From G963556115 sp963677015 (GTDB taxonomy: Bacteria; Planctomycetota; SZUA-567), in the NCBI GenBank assembly GCA_963677015.1, contig OY781533.1, positions 1,178,001-1,242,000 of the forward strand: DNA of 64,000 nucleotides. The letters run 5' to 3'. The notes under the pieces are model-generated. The model was not told where the DNA came from. It saw only the letters and a list, made by a program, of their open reading frames with translations, and did not search any database. This document shows positions 51,186 through 60,517 of this stretch, one piece after another. Within the stretch, counting starts at the first letter, position 1; each line of letters opens with the position of its first letter. A program made the translations under genes and the position numbers.

Positions 51186-51914
51186 ATGCAAAAATTCAAT
51201 GTACATGTTTTAACTCTCCTGGTGGCATTGGTGTTCTGTGTCGGTCTGATAAATTTAGCAGACGGGACAAATGAGAAGAATGCTGAGCCAAAGAAGGAAA
51301 CAGGGTTGAAAAACATCCCGACATTGTCATCCGCTGTTTATCAGTATCATCAGCAGCTCAGGCTGCCTGAGGTGAATGATGATTATTCACCGCCGAGTGA
51401 ATATCAGGAAATTTTAAGGCATGAGCTTAGCGCCGGCGAGCAGCTGCAATCAGTTTCTGCCGCTGCTGCAGATTCCAGTATTGAGAAGGGTAAGTCTCTG
51501 GCGGTTGCAGAGACTGAAGCGGCTAAAAAAACTCAGCCAGAAGTAAAAACAAAGCCTAAAAAGGCCGAAAAGACTGTAAAGAAAGTTAAGAAAAAGAATT
51601 ATGTAGAGCGCTGGGCGGTTGTGACTGCATACTGCCCGTGCAGTAAATGCTGCGGGTACGCTACTCCCGGACGAACCTCAACCGGTAAGAGTGCCTGGAA
51701 GCCTGGAATAGCTGCGGATCCGAGAGCTATTCCGTATGGTACTGAAATTTATGTAAAGGGTTATGGCCGAAGGGTCGTTGATGATACAGGCGGGGCAATG
51801 CGACATAGCTGGAGGCGCAAAGGGGTTCTGCATCTTGATATCAGAATGACCTATCATTATCAGGCTGTCAAATGGGGGCGGAAGATGATGAAGGTACGTA
51901 TTTATAATAAATAG
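51186..51914 (+). CDS. Membrane-anchored or exported 3D (three-Asp) domain protein
   Basis: I start at ATG 51186 (242 residues). A GTG at 51150 in frame is possible. A hydrophobic N-terminal segment (about 6-24, VLTLLVALVFCVGLINLA) serves as signal or anchor. Residues 30-140 are a Lys/Glu/Ala-rich linker. The C-terminal 100 residues are a 3D domain as in lytic transglycosylase MltA, Rpf and YuiC-type proteins: VVTAYCPCSKCCGYATPGRTSTG, the Asp of AADP, VVDDTGG and LHLDI. It probably cleaves or binds peptidoglycan. The four-Cys cluster after TAY is common in this subfamily. Confidence 0.85.
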   Translation: MQKFNVHVLTLLVALVFCVGLINLADGTNEKNAEPKKETGLKNIPTLSSAVYQYHQQLRLPEVNDDYSPPSEYQEILRHELSAGEQLQSVSAAAADSSIEKGKSLAVAETEAAKKTQPEVKTKPKKAEKTVKKVKKKNYVERWAVVTAYCPCSKCCGYATPGRTSTGKSAWKPGIAADPRAIPYGTEIYVKGYGRRVVDDTGGAMRHSWRRKGVLHLDIRMTYHYQAVKWGRKMMKVRIYNK

Positions 51915-51940
51915 CTATTGTATTATGCGGTTAATTTTAG

Positions 51941-51967
51941 GCACTCTGTTTTTCAGAGTGTCTTTTT
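51941..51967 (+). terminator. Rho-independent terminator after the 3D-domain gene
   Basis: GCACTCTG (51941-51948), loop TTTTT, CAGAGTGT (51954-51961), then CTTTTT. Confidence 0.85.
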
Positions 51968-52070
51968 AAATTAATAGCATTTGTTTTATTTACATTCACT
52001 ACTAGAAATTTGTTATGTATTTCTTATAATCTTATAATGCATTTGTAAACTGATAATTACAGGAGATGTT

Positions 52071-53507
52071 GTGGCTGAAAAAAAAGCACTTTTGACAGGA
52101 AATCTGCTATCAATTCTGATACCGGTTTATAATGAACGGGCCTATATCAGAGCTGCTCTCAATAAGGTTCTGGCTGTTGAACTGCCACGCGGGCTTGATA
52201 AGGAACTGGTAATAGTTAATGATGCCTCTACTGACGGTACCGAAGAGGTAATTCTTGAGCTTATGGCTGAACACCCGGAGATAAAGTATTACAAGCAGGA
52301 TTATAATCAGGGTAAGGGCGCGGCTATACGGCGGGCGATTCTGGAAATGCAGGGTGAGTATGCAATTATTCAGGATGCGGATCTGGAATATGATCCCAAT
52401 GAATACCATATTGTACTCAAACCGCTGCTTACCGGACATGCCGATGTGGTTTATGGTTCACGTTTTGCCAATCGTGAGATGCGCCGGATACTTCTTTATC
52501 ATCATAAATTAGGTAATCTTTTCTTGACGCACTTGTCAAATTTCTTTACAGGTTTGGATCTTACAGATATGGAAACCTGTTACAAGGCTTTTCGTGGTGA
52601 AGTATTGAAAAGCATTCCGTTACGTTCTAACAGATTTGGCATGGAGCCTGAGATAACGGCGAAGATCGCCAAGCGTGACTGCTCGGTATTTGAGGTGCCG
52701 ATAAGTTATTATGGACGGTCATATGCCGAGGGTAAGAAGATTGGCTGGAAGGATGGGGTGCAGGCAATCTATACGATATTGAAGTATTGGCTTATTGATG
52801 ATTGTTATTCGGATGAATATACCCATTCGCTTCAGCGAAGAGCGTCATCAGGCAGACGTTTCTGTCGCTGGCTGGTGGAATCCGCCGTTCCGTTCATCGG
52901 TAACAGGACTCTGGAGATTGGTGCAGGCATCGGTAATATTACCCGAATGCTGCCTAAGAAAGAGAAACTGACTGTTACTGACAGTAATCCTGAACTGGTG
53001 GATGCGCTCAAGCAGGTTTATGCAGATAATGAACTGGTGGATGTTACGGCTCTGGATATAACCGCCGAGGGCGTTGTTAATGAATTTGCCGATAAGAATA
53101 TAGATACAATTGTGATGCTTTCCGGGGTACAAAGTTATGAAGATGATCAGGCCGCACTCGATAATGCCGCCGGTATTCTTAAGAGTGGCGGACGCCTTCT
53201 GCTGCAGGTACCTGTCGGAAAATCCCTCTTTGGTTCTCTCGATCAGGAAGAGGCATTTTTGCGTAGATACTCGGTACGTGAGATAAAGGAAAAATTGCAG
53301 AAAGCCGGATTTGAAGTAGAACGGTGTAATGGAATGAATTCTATCTTCCGCCCGGTGTGGTACTTAAATTCGGTTGTGCTCAAGCGTAAACAGATACCGC
53401 TTTTGCAGCTCAAACTGCTGGATACCGCTATTATTTTCTGGAAGCACATTGAGCGGTTTCTTCCGTTTCGCGGATTGTCCGTTCTAATTGTTGCTAAGAA
53501 ACGCTGA
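52071..53507 (+). CDS. Family 2 glycosyltransferase fused to a SAM methyltransferase
   Basis: 478 residues, GTG start behind AGGAG. Residues about 10-240 are a dolichol-phosphate-mannose-synthase-like GT2 domain: SILIPVYNERAYIRAAL, VNDASTDGT, the acidic metal motif QDADLEYDP, GSRFANRE and the acceptor region FGMEPEITAKIAKRDC. Residues about 265-475 are a class I methyltransferase with motif I NRTLEIGAGIGNITRML and a later GGRLLLQVPVG strand. No membrane segment is obvious. Such fusions suggest a lipid-linked sugar that is transferred and methylated, but the product is unknown. The gene is flanked by terminators and stands alone. Confidence 0.88.
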   Translation: MAEKKALLTGNLLSILIPVYNERAYIRAALNKVLAVELPRGLDKELVIVNDASTDGTEEVILELMAEHPEIKYYKQDYNQGKGAAIRRAILEMQGEYAIIQDADLEYDPNEYHIVLKPLLTGHADVVYGSRFANREMRRILLYHHKLGNLFLTHLSNFFTGLDLTDMETCYKAFRGEVLKSIPLRSNRFGMEPEITAKIAKRDCSVFEVPISYYGRSYAEGKKIGWKDGVQAIYTILKYWLIDDCYSDEYTHSLQRRASSGRRFCRWLVESAVPFIGNRTLEIGAGIGNITRMLPKKEKLTVTDSNPELVDALKQVYADNELVDVTALDITAEGVVNEFADKNIDTIVMLSGVQSYEDDQAALDNAAGILKSGGRLLLQVPVGKSLFGSLDQEEAFLRRYSVREIKEKLQKAGFEVERCNGMNSIFRPVWYLNSVVLKRKQIPLLQLKLLDTAIIFWKHIERFLPFRGLSVLIVAKKR

Positions 53508-53527
53508 ATTTGGCAGACGTAAGTTTT

Positions 53528-53564
53528 AATGCTCCTGAAGCTTTTGCTCAGGAGCATTTTTTTG
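53528..53564 (+). terminator. Rho-independent terminator after the glycosyltransferase fusion
   Basis: AATGCTCCTGA (53528-53538), loop AGCTTTTGC, TCAGGAGCATT (53548-53558), then TTTTTTG. An 11-bp stem. Confidence 0.9.
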
Positions 53565-53721
53565 TGAGTTGTGAATAGCTGGAGTTTAGCTGATTATTTA
53601 TTTTTCGAGTAGCAAATTTGTAATAATGACAGTTTGATTTTCTACTATAACTGAATATGTTGTAACTGTTACAGGTGGATTTGAATCAAAGGATATTGGA
53701 AACAGCTTAACCAGCAGTTAT

Positions 53722-53751
53722 AAAAAATAACCACCCGTGCAGGGTGGTTAT
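53722..53751 (-). terminator. Rho-independent terminator after the chemoreceptor gene
   Basis: On the minus strand ATAACCACCC (53751-53742), loop TGCAC, GGGTGGTTAT (53736-53727), then TTTTT. The rest of the 53508-53836 gap shows nothing else. Confidence 0.85.
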
Positions 53752-53836
53752 GGGGTGTGATATATTGGCTTTAGTTGCGTAGCATTGTTTTTCAAAAGTC
53801 CGGCATGAAAGTTTATTTCTACTTTGAAAAAACAGG

Positions 53837-56098
53837 TCAGTTTAGAACCGGCAGTTTCCGGATCGGTGTTATTTTGCCCGTCAGCAAGCGGTTGCTTTGT
53901 CTGGTGGTCAGGCGTTTATTATTTGTTGCCCCCTGCTGAGGCGAGCCGTTGTTATTTAGGACATCAATAATTGCTGTGATCTGTTTATTGAGCAGTACGG
54001 TTGCGGCCGCGGTTTCATCGGCAGAGGCGGCATTACGCTGGGTGACATTGTCTATCTGTTCCAGCCCTTTGTTGATCTGTTCGATTCCGGTTGTCTGTTC
54101 TTGTGATGCCTGTGAAATTTCAGCAATGAGATTTTTAACCTTTGCTGACTCTTCGGCAATATCACTGAAGGCCTTGGCGGTCTGTGAGGAGAGATCGGCT
54201 CCGTTGAGTATCTTTTCATTTGATTTTTCGATGAGGTCTGCTGTCTCTTTGGCGGCATTGGCGCTGCGGGCAGCGAGGTTGCGTACTTCTTCGGCGACTA
54301 CGGCAAAACCTTTTCCATGCTGCCCGGCGCGTGCGGCTTCGACCGCTGCGTTCAGTGCCAGCAGGTTGGTCTGAAAGGCGATATCATCAATGGTTTTGAT
54401 AACTTTCTGGGTTCGTTGAGCATTATCTGTAATGTCCTTCATTGATGCTTCAAGGTCAAGTACCTTTTCCTGACCGAGCGTGGCCAGTCTATTGGCATTT
54501 TGCGATATGAGGTTGGCCTGGCGGGTATTATCGGTATTCTGGTTGATCTGGGTGGTGGTTTCGGCTATTGATGAGCTTATCTCTTCCATGGAGGCTGCCT
54601 GTTCGGTAACGCTTTCGGAAAGTGATCTGGTGGCGGAGTTAATTTTACTGCTGCTGTCCTGAACCGTTGCCACCATAGACGAAACGGCTTCTACCATCCG
54701 CTCTATCTTCTTCTGGGCTGTAACGTTGCTGAAGAATTCTATCATCCCCATTTTGTTATCTTTAATATCAGTAAGATAATCTGAGTGTACATCCCAGCTG
54801 AGACCGGCCATCTGAACCGTGGTACGATTGATGCCTGATTCAATCAGATTATCTATCCAGCAGCCGGTATTTCCTTCTGCAAACAGGTCGTTTTTCCATA
54901 TTTCATGAGAATGCCGGGACAGACATTCATGCTCTGCGAGATTTAGCAGATCTTTGGCTGCTTTATTGATGAATTGCACTTTCTTGTCCATATTCACAAT
55001 CGAAATTGGTGAATCAATAGTATCAAGTACCTGTTTATACCAGTGGTCTTTGGCTTTAACCGCTTTAGTTACCGAATAACTGAAAATGATAGCTGCTCCT
55101 ATTCCCAGAAGCAGGACTACCCCGCATATTGTTACAATGCTTTTAAGAGAGTGGTAAACGTTATCGGTAATGACACTTGCCGGTATACTGCTGGTAAAGA
55201 TCCAGGAAAACGGTGAATCTGAAATCTGTACCGGTACGGATACACTGTAGATGTTGCTGTCATCTTCGGCATCAGTATTGAAGCCGGAAAGTTTTCCTTT
55301 ATCTTTTACGCTGGCGATAAGATTTGTAAGTTCCGGACTATCCGGAAGGCGGCTGCCACGCAGATTCGGTTCATCACCATCCGCGACAACAAACTGGTTG
55401 TGTGTAAGAAGTCTGGCGTGTCCGGAATCATACGGCTTGATGCTGCCTATCATTTTGGTAATGTTCTCAGTATTCAGATCGAAACCGCCTATGCCAACAA
55501 CTTCATTATTTTCTTTAATGGGAAAAGCAAAACTTACCATGAGTGTTCCTTTGGGTAGATCTGAATAGGTACATGGATCTGAAACATATGGTTGTCCGGT
55601 CTTTTTAATTTCCCGGTAGTAGGCACTTTCCGAGGAGTCGAAGGGGAAAAATTTCAGGTGCGTATTAGCGCTTTTATCTTTGGCTACAAGGATTATTACC
55701 TGTTTGTCTATGGCACCACAGGCTGCCGTCGCTTCCTGTTGCTGGGCTTGGGAAAGACTGGCATAATCAAAGAGTACAAAATATGACGCAGCCGGGTTGT
55801 GCGTGTTACCGGCGGCATAGTCTTCGAGGGTAGCGGCTATGTCAGCAAGGCGGAAGGTCGAGTTATTGCGATTTTTATCACCCTGAATGGTATGGGTAAG
55901 AGCCTGCATGGCATCGTATTTTGCGGTGAGTTTACCGGATATTTCTGCGGCGTAGGTTAAACTGTCCTTGTACATGATTCCAGTTATGTTTCTGGTCTCT
56001 TCATTTTGTGTCTGATATCCCACCGGTATCAGAATAGAAAATACTGAGATAAAAACGAGTAGTATTGTGCCAATTATTATTATTTTATTGATATTCAT
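53837..56098 (-). CDS. Methyl-accepting chemotaxis protein with double-Cache and PAS domains
   Basis: 753 residues from ATG 56098 (AAAGGA five bases upstream; an ATG two codons earlier overlaps the SD). TM1 is about 5-24, an external dCache/PDC sensor about 30-310, TM2 about 316-340. A cytoplasmic PAS-like domain follows at about 350-450 (WYKQVLDTIDSPISIVNMDKK), with no obvious HAMP. The signalling domain (about 460-720) contains the hairpin tip AFQTNLLALNAAVEAARAG and EEVRNLAARSANAAKET. It senses an unknown small molecule and controls CheA. No che genes adjoin it. The C-terminal tail is basic with no CheR-binding pentapeptide. Confidence 0.93.
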   Translation of the reverse strand: MNINKIIIIGTILLVFISVFSILIPVGYQTQNEETRNITGIMYKDSLTYAAEISGKLTAKYDAMQALTHTIQGDKNRNNSTFRLADIAATLEDYAAGNTHNPAASYFVLFDYASLSQAQQQEATAACGAIDKQVIILVAKDKSANTHLKFFPFDSSESAYYREIKKTGQPYVSDPCTYSDLPKGTLMVSFAFPIKENNEVVGIGGFDLNTENITKMIGSIKPYDSGHARLLTHNQFVVADGDEPNLRGSRLPDSPELTNLIASVKDKGKLSGFNTDAEDDSNIYSVSVPVQISDSPFSWIFTSSIPASVITDNVYHSLKSIVTICGVVLLLGIGAAIIFSYSVTKAVKAKDHWYKQVLDTIDSPISIVNMDKKVQFINKAAKDLLNLAEHECLSRHSHEIWKNDLFAEGNTGCWIDNLIESGINRTTVQMAGLSWDVHSDYLTDIKDNKMGMIEFFSNVTAQKKIERMVEAVSSMVATVQDSSSKINSATRSLSESVTEQAASMEEISSSIAETTTQINQNTDNTRQANLISQNANRLATLGQEKVLDLEASMKDITDNAQRTQKVIKTIDDIAFQTNLLALNAAVEAARAGQHGKGFAVVAEEVRNLAARSANAAKETADLIEKSNEKILNGADLSSQTAKAFSDIAEESAKVKNLIAEISQASQEQTTGIEQINKGLEQIDNVTQRNAASADETAAATVLLNKQITAIIDVLNNNGSPQQGATNNKRLTTRQSNRLLTGKITPIRKLPVLN

Positions 56099-56367
56099 AA
56101 CCATCCTTTCAGGAAGCCCGATCGAAATCTTTAGCGCTATTCCTGAATTATTGTCATTACTGTTATGAATTTATTACAGGACTGATAGTATAATATTTTA
56201 TTTAAATGTAAATATTTGTTATGATGTAGTGGTTTAGTGATCGGTTGTTTGAATGTTTGGGGAGGATTATAATATTAGTATTATTATAATAATAAATTAA
56301 GATAAAGCTGTAATGTGTTGTCTATATTGATGTTGTGAAAAGTTTAAAATAATTTCGAAAAAAGTTC

Positions 56368-56398
56368 TTGTGCTGGAGTATACTCTAGGTTGTAGAAT
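56368..56398 (+). promoter_or_regulatory. MerR-type promoter/operator with 19-bp spacer
   Basis: TTGTGC (56368-56373), a 19-base spacer, TAGAAT (56393-56398). The spacer holds the dyad CTGGAGTATACTCTAG (56373-56388) with one mismatch. Over-long spacers bridged by a central dyad are the hallmark of promoters untwisted by MerR-family activators. It lies 22 bases before the merR-type gene, so autoregulation is likely. The rest of the 56105-56367 gap is AT-rich with nothing else recognised. Confidence 0.8.
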
Positions 56399-56420
56399 AT
56401 TTCTTCATGAAAGGGCGGAT

Positions 56421-56786
56421 ATGAGAATAAGTGAGGTTGCAGAAAAGTTCGGTATATCTATTCATACTCTCAGGTACTATGAGAAGCTGGGACTGATTCA
56501 GCGGATTATCCGCAAAGGCGGTAAGCGTGAGTACGCTGAAGAGGATCTCGGGTGGATAGAATTTATTCAGCGCCTTAAGGCAACCGGTATGCCGCTCTCC
56601 AGGATAAGGGTTTACTCTGATTTGCGCTACAGAGGTGACTCGACTATATCTGAAAGAAAGCGCTTATTGCAGGAGCATCAGCAGCAGCTTGAGCAGGAGC
56701 TGGTAGAATTAGAACTGAATCTGCAGATGCTCAGGAAGAAAATTACTCTTTATGAAGAAATGGAGAAGAAGAATGGGACGGTATGA
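56421..56786 (+). CDS. MerR-family regulator, AdhR/NmlR-like
   Basis: 121 residues from ATG 56421 behind AAGGGCGG. An upstream in-frame GTG lies inside the operator. N-terminal winged HTH: MRISEVAEKFGISIHTLRYYEKLGLI, then EEDLGWIEFIQRLKATGMPLSRIRVY. A dimerisation coiled coil follows (about 80-116). The GDST/ERKRLLQEHQQQLEQEL pattern matches the aldehyde- and nitrosative-stress subgroup (B. subtilis AdhR, Neisseria NmlR). Those use a conserved Cys, while this protein contains no cysteine at all. It overlaps the carboxymuconolactone-decarboxylase-type gene by 14 bases. Confidence 0.92.
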   Translation: MRISEVAEKFGISIHTLRYYEKLGLIQRIIRKGGKREYAEEDLGWIEFIQRLKATGMPLSRIRVYSDLRYRGDSTISERKRLLQEHQQQLEQELVELELNLQMLRKKITLYEEMEKKNGTV

Positions 56787-57156
56787 AGACGGACTGAAGA
56801 AGCTCGAGGAGATTGACGGCAGTGCCGGGGTAAAGGTGGTGGAGAGCCTTAAGGATATTGCGCCTGATTTTGCGAAGTATCTGATAGAGTATCCATTTGG
56901 TGATATCTATAACCGTGAGGGGTTGGATCTGCGCTCACGTGAAATTGCCACTATCGCTGCGCTGACAGCTATGGGTAATGCTGCGCCGCAGCTCGGGGTG
57001 CATATCAAAGCCGGACTCAATGTCGGAGTGACCCGCTCGGAGATTATCGAAATTATTATGCAGATGTCGGTGTATGCGGGATTCCCGGCTGCCTTGAATG
57101 GCCTGAGTGTCGCCCGTGAGATATTTACTGAAGCAGCTAAGGAGCAGGATTTGTAA
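56773..57156 (+). CDS. Carboxymuconolactone decarboxylase-family protein
   Basis: 127 residues from ATG 56773 (GGAGAAGAAG upstream). CMD/AhpD-type helical fold: GDIYNREGLDLRSREIATIAALTAMGNAAPQLGVHIKAGLNVGVTRSEIIE contains the family His (VHIKA) and proton-relay Glu. There is no CxxC, so it is not a peroxidase of the AhpD type. In B. subtilis the AdhR regulon also includes a CMD-family protein, which fits a carbonyl-stress role (inferred). Regulated with merR from the 56368 promoter. Confidence 0.9.
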   Translation: MGRYEDGLKKLEEIDGSAGVKVVESLKDIAPDFAKYLIEYPFGDIYNREGLDLRSREIATIAALTAMGNAAPQLGVHIKAGLNVGVTRSEIIEIIMQMSVYAGFPAALNGLSVAREIFTEAAKEQDL

Positions 57157-57288
57157 GTGAAATACTGAATCTCTGAGTTTGGTGGTTCAGACAGGTCTGC
57201 ATTTTATATGAAAACCGTATTGAATGAGCGGGCGCTATCATCTCTTTAGCACCAACCTGAAATTTATGATCAGTTCGGCAGGGTATTT

Positions 57289-58179
57289 TCAGATATTCAT
57301 TTTTGATTCGGTGCGGCGGAATTTGAACCGCATTGAGGATAGGGTAATACCACAAAGAATCAGTATTGCCCCGGCCAGACTGTTCCATGAAATTGTCTCA
57401 TTTAGAAAAATGATACCGCAGGACATGGCAAAGACGGGTTCTGCTAAATACAGAATGCTTATATAGTCTGCTGGAAGGTGTTTTTGAGCGAACATCTGCA
57501 TTATAAAACCGGCTGCAGAGCAGAATATGCCGAGAAAGAGTACCGCCAGCCAGCAGATCTGACTTTGGGGGGTGGTAATACCGCCTGAGAGTTGTGATAA
57601 TAATCCGGCAGTGATTGCGGCTGAAGCAAATTGAATGATACTTAGCCGTATGTAATTATCATGCTTAAGATAATAACTCGAAATTATGATATATACAGCG
57701 TAGAGTGCAGCACTGCACAGGCAGAGCAGATCCCCTCTATTAATGGCGGACATGCCATGAGGAAGTGACATTATGCCGATTCCTGTTACCGACATTACAG
57801 CTGCAATTATAATTCTGGGGGATAGTTTTCTCTTTATTATTGAGCTGATACAGATTACAAAAATACTGGTGCAGCCGAGGATGAACCCCGCATTACCGGT
57901 TGTTGTTTCGTAGAGTCCGCTCATTACAAGGTAGAAAGCGAGAGCGAGTATTGCTCCGAGATAAATTCCGTGGATGAATTCCTGCAGCGTTGTTTTCAGC
58001 AGCTGCCGGATAAACACGGTTGCGGTAAGAATAAAGGCGATACCGAATCTCCAGAATATCAGGTTGTAAGGGGTTATTTCCAGTAGTGATTGCTTCATGA
58101 AAAGGTATGAAGCGCCCCAGGACAGAGTGGCGAGCAGCATCAGTATAACTGAAAGTTTTTCTAATTGTGTCTTGTGCAT
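57289..58179 (-). CDS. EamA/DMT-family transporter
   Basis: 296 residues with ten predicted membrane helices in two homologous EamA halves. The first half begins LSVILMLLATLSWGASYLFMKQSL with the family motif WGASY and PYNLIFWRFGIAF. The second ends YLAEPVFAMSCGIIFLNETISWNSLAGAILILCGI. An inner-membrane metabolite or drug exporter of unknown substrate. Convergent with the CMD gene. Confidence 0.9.
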   Translation of the reverse strand: MHKTQLEKLSVILMLLATLSWGASYLFMKQSLLEITPYNLIFWRFGIAFILTATVFIRQLLKTTLQEFIHGIYLGAILALAFYLVMSGLYETTTGNAGFILGCTSIFVICISSIIKRKLSPRIIIAAVMSVTGIGIMSLPHGMSAINRGDLLCLCSAALYAVYIIISSYYLKHDNYIRLSIIQFASAAITAGLLSQLSGGITTPQSQICWLAVLFLGIFCSAAGFIMQMFAQKHLPADYISILYLAEPVFAMSCGIIFLNETISWNSLAGAILILCGITLSSMRFKFRRTESKMNI

Positions 58180-58543
58180 AATATTTGATAGCTTTAAATA
58201 ATAGATGTTTTTAAGTTGGTTATTACCGGTAATTATGGTGCCAATTTATGGTGCTGCTGAAAGCAGACCGCAGCAGACAGGGAGATATTAGTAATTAACA
58301 GTATAGTATCTGATTCCGGCTTGAATTTGAAGTGTTGGAGAGTCTCACCGCAGTTTACTGGTGGTTGCATAATTATTCCTCAATGGCTATATATGAAATA
58401 TATGCAATGGAGTTTATTTTGGCAAGATGTTGGTTGGTATATTTAAAATTATACTGTTGTTCTGTTTGAAAAATTATGCTCGCATGGGGATAGTTTTTAT
58501 CAAGGTATGCATTACAACCCCTGCAGCGGGAAGTGTTAATACA
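58180..58543. other. Non-coding gap between EamA transporter start and TPR gene terminator
   Basis: About 360 bases upstream of the minus-strand EamA gene. It must hold that gene's promoter, but I see no clear -35/-10 pair, RNA gene or ORF worth reporting. Confidence 0.3.
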
Positions 58544-58579
58544 AAAATCGGGGCTCCTGTTCAGAGGAGCCCCGATTTT
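58544..58579 (-). terminator. Rho-independent terminator after the secreted TPR gene
   Basis: A perfect 15-bp stem, AAAATCGGGGCTCCT (58544-58558) with AGGAGCCCCGATTTT (58565-58579), loop of six. The minus-strand T-run is 58547-58543. Symmetric A/T flanks make it usable in both directions. Confidence 0.92.
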
Positions 58580-58597
58580 AAATAATTTATATGTTTT

Positions 58598-60517
58598 TTA
58601 TTGCTGCTTGTAGGTGTAGTCCGGTGTACTGCCGTAATCCGCCCGTGACCACGCACCTTGCGGTGGTATGGTGTTCGCCTGCAGCGGAACATAGATGCTG
58701 GTACCATTGTCAGGAATAATATACTTTCCCTGTGGAACTTGTGACATCGGCACTCCCTGATTGTAGGTTACACCCTGATATTCTTTGGCATTCGGATTGG
58801 TGTATGGCGAACCCTGATATACTACCGGTGGAGTCGTGCTGTAATATTTACCGCTTGGGTTCAAACCATACGCTCCGGCTCCTGCTGCCTGTGGCTGCAG
58901 TGCTGAGGCGCCGAGTGTCGGGTTGGCGTATTGCTGGAACTGTCCGGTACTTATCGGTGCTCGAGGCTGAACCAGACCGCGTTCCAGATTATTCAGCTGT
59001 TCAATATATTCTCTTGCCCACATCTGCCAGCTTTTCAGGTTAACCCAGAGCTCGGTATTCTTCTCATAGATACTGCGTGAGAGCTGTTCCTGCGGTGTGT
59101 CATGATCAAGTATAATGTTGTCCAGATCCGGTGTAGGGGAGTGCAGGTCAAGTACCTTTATCCAGTATTGTCTGGCTCCGGTCGCATCCTGATTGGCGAA
59201 GTAACAGATCTCTCCCAGATGAAAATAGGTCTCGGCGCATTCTGCAAGTTTTCCCTGTTTCTGGGCGGCGGCGACGGCATCACCATATGATTTTACCGCA
59301 AAAAGTATGAGGTCGTTTGCCCGCGCCAGTGATTCTTCGGCGGAAGCGGGATCCTGAAGTATTTCAAAGCCGGCACCCTGATATATTGCGCCTCGGGTAT
59401 TGAGATAACGCGGGCTGTTTGGAACCAGCGCCAGTGACTTTACGATACAGGAGTCGGCTTTGGCAAAAGCTCCAAGCTGCTTGTATACCAGAGCCATGTC
59501 ATTCCAGGCCTGATGGAAGTTTGGATCAGCATCAACCGCGGTACGGTAGTAGCGCAGGCTGTCTTTGAGCCTTCCCTGACGAACCAGATTACTGCCCATG
59601 ATATAGGCGATATAGGCGGCTCTGCCAACATCTTTTTCGGCTCGGGGAATATTTGCATCATTAGCGTCTAGCTCGGGGTGTTCGGTTTTGGGGCGGGGAT
59701 CTTTCTTGATGTACCCATCGGTCTCCGCTGCCGTCTCGGTTGCCGCGGTTAGTGTTTCCACCTTTATCTGCCGGTCAAGAAGGCTTGGCTGAACCGGGTT
59801 GAGCTCTACTTCAACAGGAAGCGAGACCTTATGAATTTCAGCGATTTTATCCGGCAGCATTACCCGGTAGGCGTCTTCTGATACGGCTTCGGCTGTATTG
59901 CCGGCGATATCTCTGGCACTTACTTTGAATTTGAGACCATTATATTGAGCCAGTGGAACCTGCCACTGGTAATGTCCGGTATTGGGCTGATTTTCCGCAA
60001 GTTTCTGCCATTCTCCGGATTTGCCGTCTGTGTAGTAGATGTCAATTGGAGTCAGTGCCATATTTTTGTCTTCAGCTACCCAGTCGATGCGGATTGTTTC
60101 ACCGGATTTCAGGATTGTTCCATGAACCGGCGCCACAAATCTGACCTTGGGAGGTGTGGTGTCGACCGTCACTTTTACCTGAGGAAAGTCGTTCTTATGC
60201 GGGGGCTTGGCCATACCGGCGGCATCTCCGCCCTTTGAAATAAAGTAATAGTCGCCATCGGAGTCGACAGTTACAACTCGGGTGAATTTTTTATCGCTGT
60301 CATTTGGAATTTTATCGCATGAGCCTTCGTATATCCAGCCGCTCTCAGGGAAGCGGGTGATATAAAGGTCGGCCGCCATGGCATCACGGCTCTCCTCATC
60401 TGTTGGCTTTAGACTAAGTTTAAAAGTATGACTGTCAATGGTTTTCAACGGTATGTCATACGCCTGAGCATAACAGCTGAAAAGCAGCAATGAGAGTATA
60501 AACGTTTTGATTTTCAA
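58598..60517 (-). CDS. Exported TPR protein with Ig/FN3-like N-terminal region
   Basis: 639 residues from TTG 60517, seven bases after AGGAG. Signal peptide MKIKTFILSLLLFSCYAQA. Residues 20-120 and 122-215 look like beta-sandwich domains (TPPKVRFVAPVHGTILKSGETIRIDW...WQVPLAQYNGLKFKVSARDIAGN). Residues about 295-450 are TPRs (RQGRLKDSLRYYRTAVDADP, AWNDMALVYKQLGAF). The C-terminal 120 residues are Pro/Gln/Tyr/Gly-rich and disordered. Likely a periplasmic or surface scaffold. Its ribosome-binding site lies in a long inverted repeat (see 60517-60608). Confidence 0.82.
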   Translation of the reverse strand: MKIKTFILSLLLFSCYAQAYDIPLKTIDSHTFKLSLKPTDEESRDAMAADLYITRFPESGWIYEGSCDKIPNDSDKKFTRVVTVDSDGDYYFISKGGDAAGMAKPPHKNDFPQVKVTVDTTPPKVRFVAPVHGTILKSGETIRIDWVAEDKNMALTPIDIYYTDGKSGEWQKLAENQPNTGHYQWQVPLAQYNGLKFKVSARDIAGNTAEAVSEDAYRVMLPDKIAEIHKVSLPVEVELNPVQPSLLDRQIKVETLTAATETAAETDGYIKKDPRPKTEHPELDANDANIPRAEKDVGRAAYIAYIMGSNLVRQGRLKDSLRYYRTAVDADPNFHQAWNDMALVYKQLGAFAKADSCIVKSLALVPNSPRYLNTRGAIYQGAGFEILQDPASAEESLARANDLILFAVKSYGDAVAAAQKQGKLAECAETYFHLGEICYFANQDATGARQYWIKVLDLHSPTPDLDNIILDHDTPQEQLSRSIYEKNTELWVNLKSWQMWAREYIEQLNNLERGLVQPRAPISTGQFQQYANPTLGASALQPQAAGAGAYGLNPSGKYYSTTPPVVYQGSPYTNPNAKEYQGVTYNQGVPMSQVPQGKYIIPDNGTSIYVPLQANTIPPQGAWSRADYGSTPDYTYKQQ

